Position numbers and translations under genes: made by a program
Shown: positions 29,503 through 38,699 of the stretch, in pieces
Layout of the letters: each line of letters opens with the position of its first letter
Position numbering within the stretch: the first letter of the stretch is position 1
Assembly: GCA_964543905.1 (NCBI GenBank)
Contig: CAZIZO010000005.1
Location: 186,001-250,000 of the forward strand
Direction of reading: 5' to 3'
Source: GCA-016699835 sp964543905
GTDB lineage: Bacteria; Planctomycetota; Phycisphaerae; Phycisphaerales; UBA1924
DNA length: 64,000 nt
The notes under the pieces: generated by a model
The model's input: only the letters and a program-made list of their open reading frames with translations
Told to the model about the DNA's origin: nothing
The model's database searches: none

Positions 29503-31953
29503 ATGATTCGAAGAGCCATCTTCCCGATCGGTCTCACGGCGGTGTTGGTTTCGAGTGTGCTTGCCCAGTCCACGGGTTCCCCCGTGCCACCCGTGGGCAC
29601 GGTGTCGTCGGCACTCGAGGGCGTTCCCTTTACGAGCGTGCACCTGAGCGGTCCATTCTGGACGCCTCGACTCCAGGCGCTGCGGCAAGGCACGCTCACT
29701 CGCAACTTCGAGCAGTGTGAAGCGACGGGGCGCCTCTCGAACTTCGAGAAGGCCGCGAGGCGCACCGGGACATTCGAGGGCTTGCTCTTCAACGACTCCG
29801 ACGTGTACAAAGCCCTTGAGGGCGCCGCGTATCTTTATGCCCAGTTCAAGGATGCCGATCTTGACCGGCAGATGGACGCACTGATCGAGAAGATTGCCGC
29901 CGCGCAACAACCCGACGGCTATATCAACACGTACTACACGCTGAAGGCTGGCCTCGACCAGCGCTGGACGCGTGAGCAGCACGACCACGAGACGTACTGC
30001 ATCGGGCATCTCATCGAAGCCGGCGTGGCACACTTCCAGGCCACGGGCAAACGCAGCCTGCTCGAGGTCGCGATCAAGGCCGCCGATCACGTCGCGAGCG
30101 TCTTCGGGCCGGGCAAACTGATGGACCCGCCTGGGCACCAGGAGATCGAACTGGCGCTCGTCAAACTGGCGGATGCGACGGGACAAGAGAAATACGCCGA
30201 CCTTGCGCGGTTCTTTGTCGAACTCCGCGGGCACCGACATCCGCAGGCCGACGGCACACCCCGCACCCTCTTCGGCGACTATTGCCAGGATGTCGTCCCC
30301 GTGCGCGAACAGACGGAGGTCCAGGGGCACGCGGTCCGCGCGATGTATCTGTACTGCGGCATGGCCGACCTCGCACGACGTGACCCCAGAGTCAACTACA
30401 CGCCAACGCTCGACCGCATCTATGACGACCTCACGCAGCGCAAAATGTACATCACGGGCGGGATCGGACCCAGCGCGCACAACGAGGGATTCACCGTCGC
30501 CTACGACCTTCCCAACCTGACCGCCTACAGCGAAACGTGCGCGTCGATCGGGCTGGCGCTCTGGAGCCAGCGGATGGGCATGCTCCATGCCGACGGGCGA
30601 CACTTCGATGTCTTCGAGCGTGTGCTGTACAACGCCATGCTTGCGGGAGTCTCGCTCGACGGACGGGATTTTTTCTACGTGAACCCGCTCGCGAGCCGAG
30701 GCGGGCACACGCGCGTGCCCTGGTTCTCGTGCGCGTGCTGCCCTCCGAATGTGCTCCGGTTCCTTGGCTCGATCTCGGGCTTTGCGTACGCCGTGCGAGG
30801 CGAGGGCGTGTATGCCAACCTCTACGCCCAGAGCGACGCGACCATCACGCTCGACGGGAGAGAACTTCATCTCCAGCAAGTCACCAACTATCCCTGGGAT
30901 GGGGACATCACGTTCATCATCAGGTGCAGCAAGCCCCGGCACCAGACGACGCTGTACCTGCGCGTGCCCGAATGGGCAACACCCCCCCTCCTTGCCATCG
31001 ACGGTCGGGACATCTCCGATCCGAAGATCACCCGCGGCTACACCTCCGTGAGGCTGACGGGAGAGCACCACGTCGTCAAACTGAACTTGCCCATGGCCGT
31101 GCGGCGAATGCACGCCCACCCGAACGTGGCGGCGAACGCGGGGCGAGTTGCCCTCCAGCGAGGGCCTGTCGTCTACTGCCTCGAATCTGTGGATCATTCG
31201 CTCCCGACCAAGAGGAGCGGCCAAGGTGATTCCCGGGTCAAGCCCGCCAGCGTGCTCAACATCGTTCTCCCACCCGATGCAGCGCTCGAATCGGAGTGGA
31301 AACCCGATCTCCTCCATGGGGTGTGCATCCTCAAGGGCAAAGCCCTTCGCTATGTGCCGCACGATTGGGGTGAGGGCTCGCTCTATCTTCCATCGATGCC
31401 CGCGACGCTCGTGGATCTTGTGGCCATTGCATACTCCTGCTGGGCCAACCGAGGGGACGGCGAGATGCAAGTCTGGATTCCAGAGTCTCCCACGGTGCTG
31501 GGCTTTGGCCCCGCGCGAGGCATGACCCCGAGCGCCTCGCACCACTCCTCCCACGACAGTGTGCTGGCCCTCTGCGATCGCCAAGAGCCAACGAGTTCGG
31601 ACGATCACTCGATCCCTCGCCTCACTTTTTGGGATCACCGGGGCACCCGCGAATGGGTGCGGTACGACTTCGACACTCCACGGCGGGTCACACACGTTGC
31701 CGTGTACTGGTTTGACGACGAGCCACGTCGCGGGGGCTGCCGCGTGCCGGCATCCTGGTCACTCAAGTACAGGGACGGCGACGACTGGAAGGACGTGCCG
31801 CTGGGCAAGACCTACATCCAATCTCCCTTCTTCACGGCGAAGGACCAGTTCAATGAGTTGGAGTTCGAGGCGGTGACGACCAACTCACTCCGACTTGAGG
31901 TGGAATGCAAGGAGGGATACTCGGCGGGCATCCTGGAATGGCGAGTAAAGTAG
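29503..31953 (+). CDS. GH127 beta-L-arabinofuranosidase with discoidin tail
   Basis: 816 residues. The N-terminus is a signal peptide (MIRRAIFPIGLTAVLVSSVLAQS). The catalytic (alpha/alpha)6 domain of family GH127 (formerly DUF1680) carries all HypBA1 residues: acid/base Glu328 in GGIGPSAHNEGF, zinc ligands Glu344 and Cys346 in AYSETCASIG, and the nucleophile Cys412 with ligand Cys413 in WFSCACCPPN. HypBA1 releases L-arabinose from hydroxyproline-linked beta-L-arabinooligosaccharides. The last 110 residues form an F5/8 type C-like module (VRYDFDTPRRVTHVAVYWF). Predicted exported. It diverges from the large glycosidase gene and converges on the hydroxyproline epimerase/lyase genes, matching its expected product. 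Related families (GH146) share the fold, so specificity is an inference. Confidence 0.9.
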   Translation: MIRRAIFPIGLTAVLVSSVLAQSTGSPVPPVGTVSSALEGVPFTSVHLSGPFWTPRLQALRQGTLTRNFEQCEATGRLSNFEKAARRTGTFEGLLFNDSDVYKALEGAAYLYAQFKDADLDRQMDALIEKIAAAQQPDGYINTYYTLKAGLDQRWTREQHDHETYCIGHLIEAGVAHFQATGKRSLLEVAIKAADHVASVFGPGKLMDPPGHQEIELALVKLADATGQEKYADLARFFVELRGHRHPQADGTPRTLFGDYCQDVVPVREQTEVQGHAVRAMYLYCGMADLARRDPRVNYTPTLDRIYDDLTQRKMYITGGIGPSAHNEGFTVAYDLPNLTAYSETCASIGLALWSQRMGMLHADGRHFDVFERVLYNAMLAGVSLDGRDFFYVNPLASRGGHTRVPWFSCACCPPNVLRFLGSISGFAYAVRGEGVYANLYAQSDATITLDGRELHLQQVTNYPWDGDITFIIRCSKPRHQTTLYLRVPEWATPPLLAIDGRDISDPKITRGYTSVRLTGEHHVVKLNLPMAVRRMHAHPNVAANAGRVALQRGPVVYCLESVDHSLPTKRSGQGDSRVKPASVLNIVLPPDAALESEWKPDLLHGVCILKGKALRYVPHDWGEGSLYLPSMPATLVDLVAIAYSCWANRGDGEMQVWIPESPTVLGFGPARGMTPSASHHSSHDSVLALCDRQEPTSSDDHSIPRLTFWDHRGTREWVRYDFDTPRRVTHVAVYWFDDEPRRGGCRVPASWSLKYRDGDDWKDVPLGKTYIQSPFFTAKDQFNELEFEAVTTNSLRLEVECKEGYSAGILEWRVK

Positions 31954-32033
31954 GGAACGCCCAGGTTCACTCGTTGACGTGACGGGCGTCCATATGCGGA
32001 TCGGGCATGGATCGGCGTTGACGCTCCCGCACC

Positions 32034-32945
32034 TCACCACGCCACGTCCGCGTGAGTGCGGAGCGCGTGCCGAACGATCGCGATCGCGTTCTCCCGCGCC
32101 ACTCCCATGAGGGGCTGCCTGGGGCCACGCACCCGTTCACTTCCCATACCCACCTGCTGCTGCACCAACTTGATCAAGTGCACGAACTCGGGGACCACGT
32201 CCATCCGCAGGAGCGGGAGGAACCACTCGTACATTGCTCTCGCTCGCTGATGCTGACCTTGCCTCGCCGCCTCAAAGAGCGCGACCGACTCGCGCGGGAA
32301 CGCGTTGACAAGCCCGGCGATCCAGCCCGTCGCGCCCGCGGCGATGCCCTCGACGATCAAGTCGTCCACGCCGACAAAGAGCGCCAGACGGTCCCGCAGG
32401 ATGGCGCGGATCGCCGTGATGCGTCGAACATCAGCGCTCGACTCCTTCACCGCGTGCAGGTTTGCATGCTCGCCCGCAAGATCTGCGATCTGCTCCGGTG
32501 TGGTGTCGGTGCCATACGCGATGGGGTTGTTGTACAGCATGCACGAAAGCCCCGTGGCGCCGAACACGGCCGCGAAATGCGACTTGATCTCCGGCCACGT
32601 CCCCTTGTACACGTAAGGCGGCAAGACCATGAGACCGCGGCAACCGCATCGCTCGGCGTCGCGTGCGAGCGCGACCGCCTCACGCGTCCCCGCCGCCGCA
32701 ATCGCCGCAACCACCGGCACGCTCTGGCCCACCACCTCGATGCACGCACGCCAGATTGCCTGCTTCTCGTCCTGCGACAAGGTCGCCCCTTCTCCCAGGG
32801 ATCCCGGCGTGACGATTCCCGTGCACCCCGCCTCCACGAGGCTCGCCACGTGCGCACGCAGCATCGGAAGGTCCACATCGAGTTTGGAGTCAAAGGGAGT
32901 CGTGATGGCGGGCATCACGCCATGCCAGTTGGAACGATTCATCAT
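32034..32945 (-). CDS. DHDPS-family lyase, probable hydroxyproline-pathway deaminase
   Basis: 303 residues, a normal (beta/alpha)8 member of the DHDPS/NAL family. The Schiff-base Lys167 (LHAVKESS) and Tyr138 (MLYNNP) are present, as is the entry motif GVMPAITTPF and TPGSLGEGATLS. Family members include dihydrodipicolinate synthase, neuraminate lyase, and 1-pyrroline-4-hydroxy-2-carboxylate deaminase. The neighbouring gene, 45 bases upstream on the same strand, is a 4-hydroxyproline 2-epimerase, so the last activity is favoured; it would make 2-oxoglutarate semialdehyde from the oxidised D-hydroxyproline product. Specificity is inferred from context only. No clear ribosome site; ATGs at 32945 and 32942 are alternatives. 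Confidence 0.8.
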   Translation of the reverse strand: MMNRSNWHGVMPAITTPFDSKLDVDLPMLRAHVASLVEAGCTGIVTPGSLGEGATLSQDEKQAIWRACIEVVGQSVPVVAAIAAAGTREAVALARDAERCGCRGLMVLPPYVYKGTWPEIKSHFAAVFGATGLSCMLYNNPIAYGTDTTPEQIADLAGEHANLHAVKESSADVRRITAIRAILRDRLALFVGVDDLIVEGIAAGATGWIAGLVNAFPRESVALFEAARQGQHQRARAMYEWFLPLLRMDVVPEFVHLIKLVQQQVGMGSERVRGPRQPLMGVARENAIAIVRHALRTHADVAW

Positions 32946-32990
32946 GGGGCAATCATTGGCCCCGACGCGACGACACGCGTCAGCGCGTGT

Positions 32991-33944
32991 TTATCGCACC
33001 ACGATCCCATGCCGGAACGGATCGCTCGCCTCCAGGAGCAAGTCGCTCTCGCTGGTGATGTACGCGCATCCGGTGATCGACGGAAGCACGCGATCACCTT
33101 CCACGCGCACTCGCCCGACGAACAGGCTGCCGATGATGCTCTCCTGCCGCCACACCTGACCGGGCTTGAGTTTTCCGTCGGCGAACAGGCATGCCATCTT
33201 CGCGCTGGTCCCGGTGCCGCACGGCGAGCGGTCGTACGCCTTTCCCGGACAGAGCACGAAGTTCCGACTGTCGGCATCGGGTCGAGTCGGCGGTCCAAAC
33301 AACTCGATATGGTCGATCTCGGCGCCTGACGCTCCCACGACTCCCGCGGCGGCCAACTCGCATCGAACAGCCCAGGCGTAGTGTGTCAACCTGTCCACAT
33401 TGTCCATCGTCAGTTTCTGTCCATGCTCATAGATTAGATAGAACCAGTTTCCACCCCAGGCGACATCACCGACCACGCGTCCGATCCCGGGCACATGAAC
33501 GCTGACATCCTTCGCGTGGCGATAGGACGCCACATTGTCGATCGTGACGCTCGCGTCGGTCGCCACATGGATGGTCACTTCCCCCACCGGTGTTTCGATG
33601 AGGTGTGAGCCAGCGCCAAGCCGCCCGAGGTGCAGCAGAGTCCTGGCCACGCCGATAGTTCCGTGCCCGCACGCGTTGAGGAACCCCACGTTATTAAAGA
33701 AGATGACGCCCGCAACGGCACGAGCGTTGGAGGGAGCGCACAACAGGGCCCCAACCATGGCGTCGAATCCACGCGGTTCGTTCACGAGAGCGCTTCGGAA
33801 CCAGTCGTACTTCTCACGAAACACACGCAGGCGCTGCGCCACGGAAGCGCCGGGCGGCCCGAGTTCCGGAGCGCCATCGACGACGACCCGCGTGGGCTCG
33901 CCCTCGGTATGCGAATCGATCACACGGACGCGTCGAGTCTTCAT
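32991..33944 (-). CDS. 4-hydroxyproline 2-epimerase (proline racemase family)
   Basis: 317 residues. The two catalytic cysteines of the racemase/epimerase type are both present: Cys92 in NACGHGTIG and Cys242 in SPCGTGTSA. Thr in place of the first Cys would indicate the trans-3-hydroxyproline dehydratase instead. The strand DHIELFGPP and the opening VIDSHTEGEPTRVV are typical of hydroxyproline epimerases, which invert trans-4-hydroxy-L-proline to cis-4-hydroxy-D-proline. The ATG at 33944 has AAGGAAAG just upstream; an in-frame GTG lies 12 bases before. Cytosolic. It starts 20 bases after the rpoD stop and is followed by the DHDPS-like lyase, so it may be read through from dnaG-rpoD. The D-hydroxyproline dehydrogenase is not seen nearby. 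Confidence 0.88.
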   Translation of the reverse strand: MKTRRVRVIDSHTEGEPTRVVVDGAPELGPPGASVAQRLRVFREKYDWFRSALVNEPRGFDAMVGALLCAPSNARAVAGVIFFNNVGFLNACGHGTIGVARTLLHLGRLGAGSHLIETPVGEVTIHVATDASVTIDNVASYRHAKDVSVHVPGIGRVVGDVAWGGNWFYLIYEHGQKLTMDNVDRLTHYAWAVRCELAAAGVVGASGAEIDHIELFGPPTRPDADSRNFVLCPGKAYDRSPCGTGTSAKMACLFADGKLKPGQVWRQESIIGSLFVGRVRVEGDRVLPSITGCAYITSESDLLLEASDPFRHGIVVR

Positions 33945-33964
33945 ACTTTCCTTCACGACGGACC

Positions 33965-36142
33965 CTAGTCCAACTCGGCATCCATCGATATGGTGTGATC
34001 CCCCGCGGCATCGTCCGCCGCGTCGTCCACCTCACCGAGGTGGACGTGATCCATCGCCTCATCGGCTTCCGCGATGCTGAGGGCGTCGGCGTCGGCGGCC
34101 TCGGCGATGCCGTGCGGTTCGCGCGACGAGTCCGATTTCGCGTCCACTCCGCCCATGGGTGCGACCGAATCGACCAGCGAAGAAAACTCATGGCTCGCGC
34201 TCGCTCGTTCGCGTCGCCGCGGGGCCACCTCATGGCGCGTTTCTCGATGCGGCGCCTCCACGAAGCCTTGGAGTTTCCTTGCCCGAACAGGATGCTGCAA
34301 CTTCCGAATCGCCTTGGCCTCCACCTGTCGAACTCGCTCCCGAGTGACCTTGAAGATTCGTCCGACCTCCTCGAGCGTGTACGTGTACCCATCGCCGATC
34401 CCGTAGCGGAGTTTGATGATCTCTCGCTCGCGATAGGTCAGCGTCTTGAGGACGCCTTCGATGCGCGTGCGCAGCATGTCTTGGGCGGCCGTGTCGCTCG
34501 GCGCCCCTTGCTTCGCGTCTTCGATAAAATCGCCGAAGTAACTGTCCTCGCTCTCGCCCACCGGACGATCGAGGCTGACCGGATGGCGGCTGATCTTGAG
34601 GACGCGCCGCGTCTCGTTGATGCTGAGTTGTGCCTTCTCCGCCAACTCCTCGACCGTCGGCTCCATCCCCGTCTTCTGCACGAGTTCCTTCTGGATCTGA
34701 CGCAGTCGCGTCATCGTCTCGATCATGTGCACGGGGATTCGGATCGTCCTCGCGTGATCAGCGATCGCCCGCGTGATCGCCTGGCGGATCCACCACGTCG
34801 CGTACGTGCTGAACTTGTAGCCTCGCTTGTATTCGTACTTGTCCACCGCACGCATCAGGCCCGTGTTGCCCTCCTGGATGACATCAAGGAACGACAGGCC
34901 CCGGTTGCGATACTTCTTCGCGATCGAGACGACGAGCCGCAGGTTGCCGCCCGAGAGGTCCCGCTTCGCCTGTTCATACTCCCAGAAGACCGTGTTGATC
35001 ACGCGCACACGGTGCGCGAGTTCGTGCGGGTCTTCCAGCACCAGCGAGCGCAGCCCGTCCAACTCCTCGCGCATGACAAGAATGTCCTCGGCGTCGTACG
35101 GCCTCAATCGCTTCCGCTTCGCGGGCGCTTCGCCCTTGGCCACACGCAACTCGCTCTCGAGGTCCGTCATCTTCTTCGCGATCGAACGGAGTTTGCGCAT
35201 GAGCGGGATGATGCGCCCCGTGCGCAGGCAGAGTTCCTCCGTCAGCGCGGCCATTCGGCGTCGACGAGCCATGATGCGGGCCTTGATCTGCGCCGCCGTC
35301 GCACCGTCGGAAGCCTTCCTCGCCGACTCGAGCGCCTCCCAATCCTGGCGATTCAACTGCAGGAGACGCTGGATCGTCGGGAGGTTCGCCGGGATCCGTG
35401 CGGCCACCTTGTCCCTCGCGTTCGCCTCCGCCGTCGAGAGCCGCATGGTCCGGTCGAACGGCAACTCTCCGGTCTGCACCTGACGCAGGATCTCTGCCGC
35501 TTGCGCCACGATGTAATCGCTCTCCAAGCATCGACGACGGAAGATCATCCGGGTGGTCTCGATCTTCTTCGCAAGGCGGATCTCCTCCTCGCGCGCCAGC
35601 AGCGGGATCGAGCCCATCTGCGACAGATACATACGGATCGGATCGTCCATCCGCTTCGTGTGGCTTTCCGCCACCGCTTCGTCCAACTCGCGCAGCAGCG
35701 TTTCGTCGTCCGCGTCCTGGGCGTCCCGATCCTTCTCTCGGGTCGCCTTCGGCGACGGCGCGACGGTCGCCGCACGAAGTTTCATCTGCAACTTTGCGGC
35801 GTCCTGGGATCGCTCGCCGCCCGCGACGCTCATCGCCCGGGCGGACTTGCCCGCCGATCCTTCCGACTCCTTGGCGCCGCCCTTCCGCGATCGCCACATC
35901 CGCTCCTTAAAATCCAACTCGTCCACCATCTCGATGCCCGTCGCATCGATGTACGCGAGCAACTCGTGCAGACGCTCCGCATCCACCATCTCGTCGGGCA
36001 GCGTGTTGTTCAGTTCCTCGTAACTGAGCCACGAACGCCTCTGTCCGATGTCGATCAGGTCTTGCACTGCGGGGTGAAGGTCGACTGTCACTCGCATCTC
36101 CTTCGGGACTTCCGCCGTCCCGTTCTCGTCCAATCCCTGCAC
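33965..36142 (-). CDS. rpoD: Primary sigma factor RpoD (sigma-70) with long C-terminal extension
   Basis: 725 residues from a GTG at 36142; an ATG at 36097 is an alternative, but its AAGGAG is directly adjacent. Region 1.2 begins DDPIRMYLSQMGSIPLLAREEE. Region 2 carries NLRLVVSIAKKYRNRGLSFLDVIQEGNTGLMRAVDKYEYKRG and the -10 recognition helix; region 3 follows; region 4 has the helix-turn-helix (TLEEVGRIFKVTRERVRQVE) up to LQHPVRARKLQGF near residue 627. About 98 more residues follow, basic at first then strongly acidic (EADEAMDHVHLGEVDDAADDAAGDH); housekeeping sigmas normally end within a few residues of region 4. It lies 108 bases behind dnaG, the classical macromolecular synthesis order. 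Confidence 0.95.
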   Translation of the reverse strand: MQGLDENGTAEVPKEMRVTVDLHPAVQDLIDIGQRRSWLSYEELNNTLPDEMVDAERLHELLAYIDATGIEMVDELDFKERMWRSRKGGAKESEGSAGKSARAMSVAGGERSQDAAKLQMKLRAATVAPSPKATREKDRDAQDADDETLLRELDEAVAESHTKRMDDPIRMYLSQMGSIPLLAREEEIRLAKKIETTRMIFRRRCLESDYIVAQAAEILRQVQTGELPFDRTMRLSTAEANARDKVAARIPANLPTIQRLLQLNRQDWEALESARKASDGATAAQIKARIMARRRRMAALTEELCLRTGRIIPLMRKLRSIAKKMTDLESELRVAKGEAPAKRKRLRPYDAEDILVMREELDGLRSLVLEDPHELAHRVRVINTVFWEYEQAKRDLSGGNLRLVVSIAKKYRNRGLSFLDVIQEGNTGLMRAVDKYEYKRGYKFSTYATWWIRQAITRAIADHARTIRIPVHMIETMTRLRQIQKELVQKTGMEPTVEELAEKAQLSINETRRVLKISRHPVSLDRPVGESEDSYFGDFIEDAKQGAPSDTAAQDMLRTRIEGVLKTLTYREREIIKLRYGIGDGYTYTLEEVGRIFKVTRERVRQVEAKAIRKLQHPVRARKLQGFVEAPHRETRHEVAPRRRERASASHEFSSLVDSVAPMGGVDAKSDSSREPHGIAEAADADALSIAEADEAMDHVHLGEVDDAADDAAGDHTISMDAELD

Positions 36143-36249
36143 CCCGCTCGCCGTAGTTCACGTCGAGCCGGGCCCTCGCCCGCGTGCCCCGTGCACGCCA
36201 GGCCGTCCTTCTCCTCGAAGCACGGCATACGCCGCCTTCGATCGTCCGC

Positions 36250-38220
36250 CTACCTCGGCCTGGGCATCTTTCTCCGATCCGCGCCCAGTTCCGCGTGTGC
36301 TCGTCGCTGCACTTCGATCATCGCCAGCAACTCCCGCTCCTCGCTTGTCTGTCCATCATTCGCCGTCCCCAGGTTCGAGGCGTTCATCGCGATGTCGCGG
36401 GCCGCCTGACGCACACACTCATTGAAATGTCGCCGCAAACGCTCGCGGCTCGCCTCGGTCTCGTGCTCGACGCGCTGGTGGAGCGCCGTCGCCAGCGCCT
36501 TCACGTCCAGGTCTTCGACCACATCGAGGACGTGCGACAGCCCGGGCGAATCTCCACCCATCGCGATCTCATCGACCACCTCGGCGAGCCTCGACATGAG
36601 CGCCAAACCGTACGCACGCGGCGCGATCAACTCATGTCCGTGATCGTGCGGCAGGGCGCTCCACAACTCACCATCGACCAGAACACATCCGAGCAGATGC
36701 TCCGACGCGCTGAGGCCCAACGAGCGCACCCGAGCCAACGTCCTTTCCAGCGTATCGCCCGGAGCAGTTATCATCAACGAAGGTTCCACCTCCGTGGGCT
36801 TGGCTTCCATCGCGCTGCCCGCCTGCGGCAAGCGTCTCGCTCCGCCTCTCCCGCGCGGTACGGCCCGCCGAACCGTGTCTTCGTCCACACCAGCCAACGC
36901 CGCCAGTTGCTTCACGATCAACGTCTGGCGGACCGGCGCCACCTCCCCCAAGCCCCATTCGACGTACTGCGCGATTTCCTCATCGATCGCTCGGCTCAAC
37001 GCCGTCACCCCCGCGCCCGCAAGCCTCGCCCTCAACCTCGCGAAGCGATACTCCAGAAGGTCGACGGACGCCGCGAGCGCTTTCTCAAAGACTTCGCGCC
37101 CGTCCTCTTGCTTCAGCAACTCGTCCGGGTCCTTGGCCGTCGTGAAACGATCCAACGCACAAATACGTACATCCAGAGGCTCGGCAAAGAAGATCGGGAC
37201 CGCGCGATCCGCCGCCCGTTGCCCTGCCTCGTCGCCATCGAACAGCAGGACCACACGATCACACAAACGCCGCAAGACCACCGCATGCTCGCGCGTCAGC
37301 GCGGTGCCCAGCGTCGCAACGGCATTCGACACACCCGCCTGATGGCACGCGATGGTGTCGGTATACCCCTCGGTGATGATCGCCGTGTGCTTCTGCTGGA
37401 TCGCCCTCGCCGCATGGTTCAGACCGTACAGCGTGGCGGACTTGTTGAAGAGTCGCGTTTCGGGCGAGTTGAGGTACTTGGGCTCATCCTCCTCTCTGAT
37501 CTTTCGACCGCCGAACGCGATCACGCGCCCGATCTGGTCCTGGATCGGGAAGATCAGGCGATTCCGCAGCGCGTCATAACACCCTCCACCGCCCTCACGT
37601 TGCTTGATCAACCCGGCTTCGACGAAGATGCGCTCGTCGATCCCCTTCTTGCGGATCGTCTTGACCAGCCCCTCCCAGTCGTCGGGCGAAGCGCCCAGCC
37701 CGAACTGCGCCACCATCTCGGGCGAGATGCCACGCCTCGAGAGGACGGCGCGGGCCGCCGCCCCGTGCGTGGCGTGGCCCAGGACCAACTTGAAGAACTC
37801 CGACGCGAACGCGTTCGCGTTCAGGAGGTCGGTCCGACTGACTCGGGTGTCCACCGCCGAGGTAGCGTCCTCCTCGCCTCCACCCGCGCTCAAGCCCGAG
37901 GGCTTCCACGGCGTCAACTTCACATTCGCCTTCTCGGCGAGATACTCGAGCGCCTCGCGGAACTCCATCTTGTGAAACTTCTGCACGAAACTGAAGACAT
38001 CCCCGCCGCTGCCGCACACGAAGCAGTGGAATATCCCCTTGCTCGGCACCACGTTCATCGAGGGCTTGTGATCGTCGTGGAACGGGCACAGGCCGACGTA
38101 CTCGCGTCCCTTCGCTTTGAGCGCGACATGTTCACCCACCACGCGCACGATATCGCTCGCCTCGCGAACGCGGTCCACGTCGTCGTTCTTCCGCACAAGA
38201 TTGCCCGATCGACTTGGCAC
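36250..38220 (-). CDS. dnaG: DNA primase
   Basis: 656 residues. DnaG makes RNA primers at the replication fork. The zinc-binding domain has Cys45, His48, Cys66 and Cys69 (CPFHDDHKPS ... FHCFVCGSGGD). The TOPRIM core shows AIITEGYTDTIACHQAG and VLLFDGDEAGQRAADRA, with LFNKSATLYGLNHA before it. The C-terminal part would hold the helicase-binding domain. The start is a GTG with AAGGA 7 bases upstream; no ATG is available before the zinc finger. It heads the dnaG-rpoD cluster on the minus strand, and 480 bases of upstream DNA precede it. Confidence 0.95.
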   Translation of the reverse strand: MPSRSGNLVRKNDDVDRVREASDIVRVVGEHVALKAKGREYVGLCPFHDDHKPSMNVVPSKGIFHCFVCGSGGDVFSFVQKFHKMEFREALEYLAEKANVKLTPWKPSGLSAGGGEEDATSAVDTRVSRTDLLNANAFASEFFKLVLGHATHGAAARAVLSRRGISPEMVAQFGLGASPDDWEGLVKTIRKKGIDERIFVEAGLIKQREGGGGCYDALRNRLIFPIQDQIGRVIAFGGRKIREEDEPKYLNSPETRLFNKSATLYGLNHAARAIQQKHTAIITEGYTDTIACHQAGVSNAVATLGTALTREHAVVLRRLCDRVVLLFDGDEAGQRAADRAVPIFFAEPLDVRICALDRFTTAKDPDELLKQEDGREVFEKALAASVDLLEYRFARLRARLAGAGVTALSRAIDEEIAQYVEWGLGEVAPVRQTLIVKQLAALAGVDEDTVRRAVPRGRGGARRLPQAGSAMEAKPTEVEPSLMITAPGDTLERTLARVRSLGLSASEHLLGCVLVDGELWSALPHDHGHELIAPRAYGLALMSRLAEVVDEIAMGGDSPGLSHVLDVVEDLDVKALATALHQRVEHETEASRERLRRHFNECVRQAARDIAMNASNLGTANDGQTSEERELLAMIEVQRRAHAELGADRRKMPRPR

Positions 38221-38699
38221 GCCTGATCCTTGCGACCCGTCCGAACGAAAATCCCCACGCGATCAACGTCGCGCGGCACGATCACCATCTTGTCGAACGT
38301 CGGAAGCCCCAGGGCGTCACGAACTTTCCCTCACGCCACGATCGACCGATCGGAACGATCGGCCGATTCGTCTGCACAGGCGTATCTCCACACCCCGTTC
38401 CCGCGGCGTGGGCGGAAGTCGTTGCCCGGATTCGCTCCCGAAAGGTTTAGTCCGATGTTGGGCGTGCTGGCGCGCTGGCCGAGTGCCCGGTGGACCCGCG
38501 ATGGTGAGCGTTCCTGACGCTCAACAATAGCACAGGATTTTGAAAGAACCACCAATCCGCAGCCTCAACCTGCCCGGCCCAACAGATTCAACCTCCCACC
38601 TTCACACGCCGCGCCCAATAACCGCCGCGCTCCCGTGTCGAGACCACCCATTCGGGTCAAGACCCCATGGTGACAACGGCCGACCTCGGCCCTCGTGCA
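38221..38699. other. Intergenic region upstream of dnaG
   Basis: 479 bases without a convincing gene. It holds a perfect inverted repeat TGAGCGT-TCCTG-ACGCTCA at 38505-38523, which could be an operator or weak hairpin. Stretches of open frame on both strands lack ribosome sites or known motifs. The dnaG promoter probably lies here but no clear -35/-10 pair was seen. Confidence 0.45.

Noticed and set aside
33995..36409. 804-codon plus-strand frame opposite rpoD
   Set aside because: Arg/His/Leu-rich shadow of rpoD with no signature and no ribosome site.
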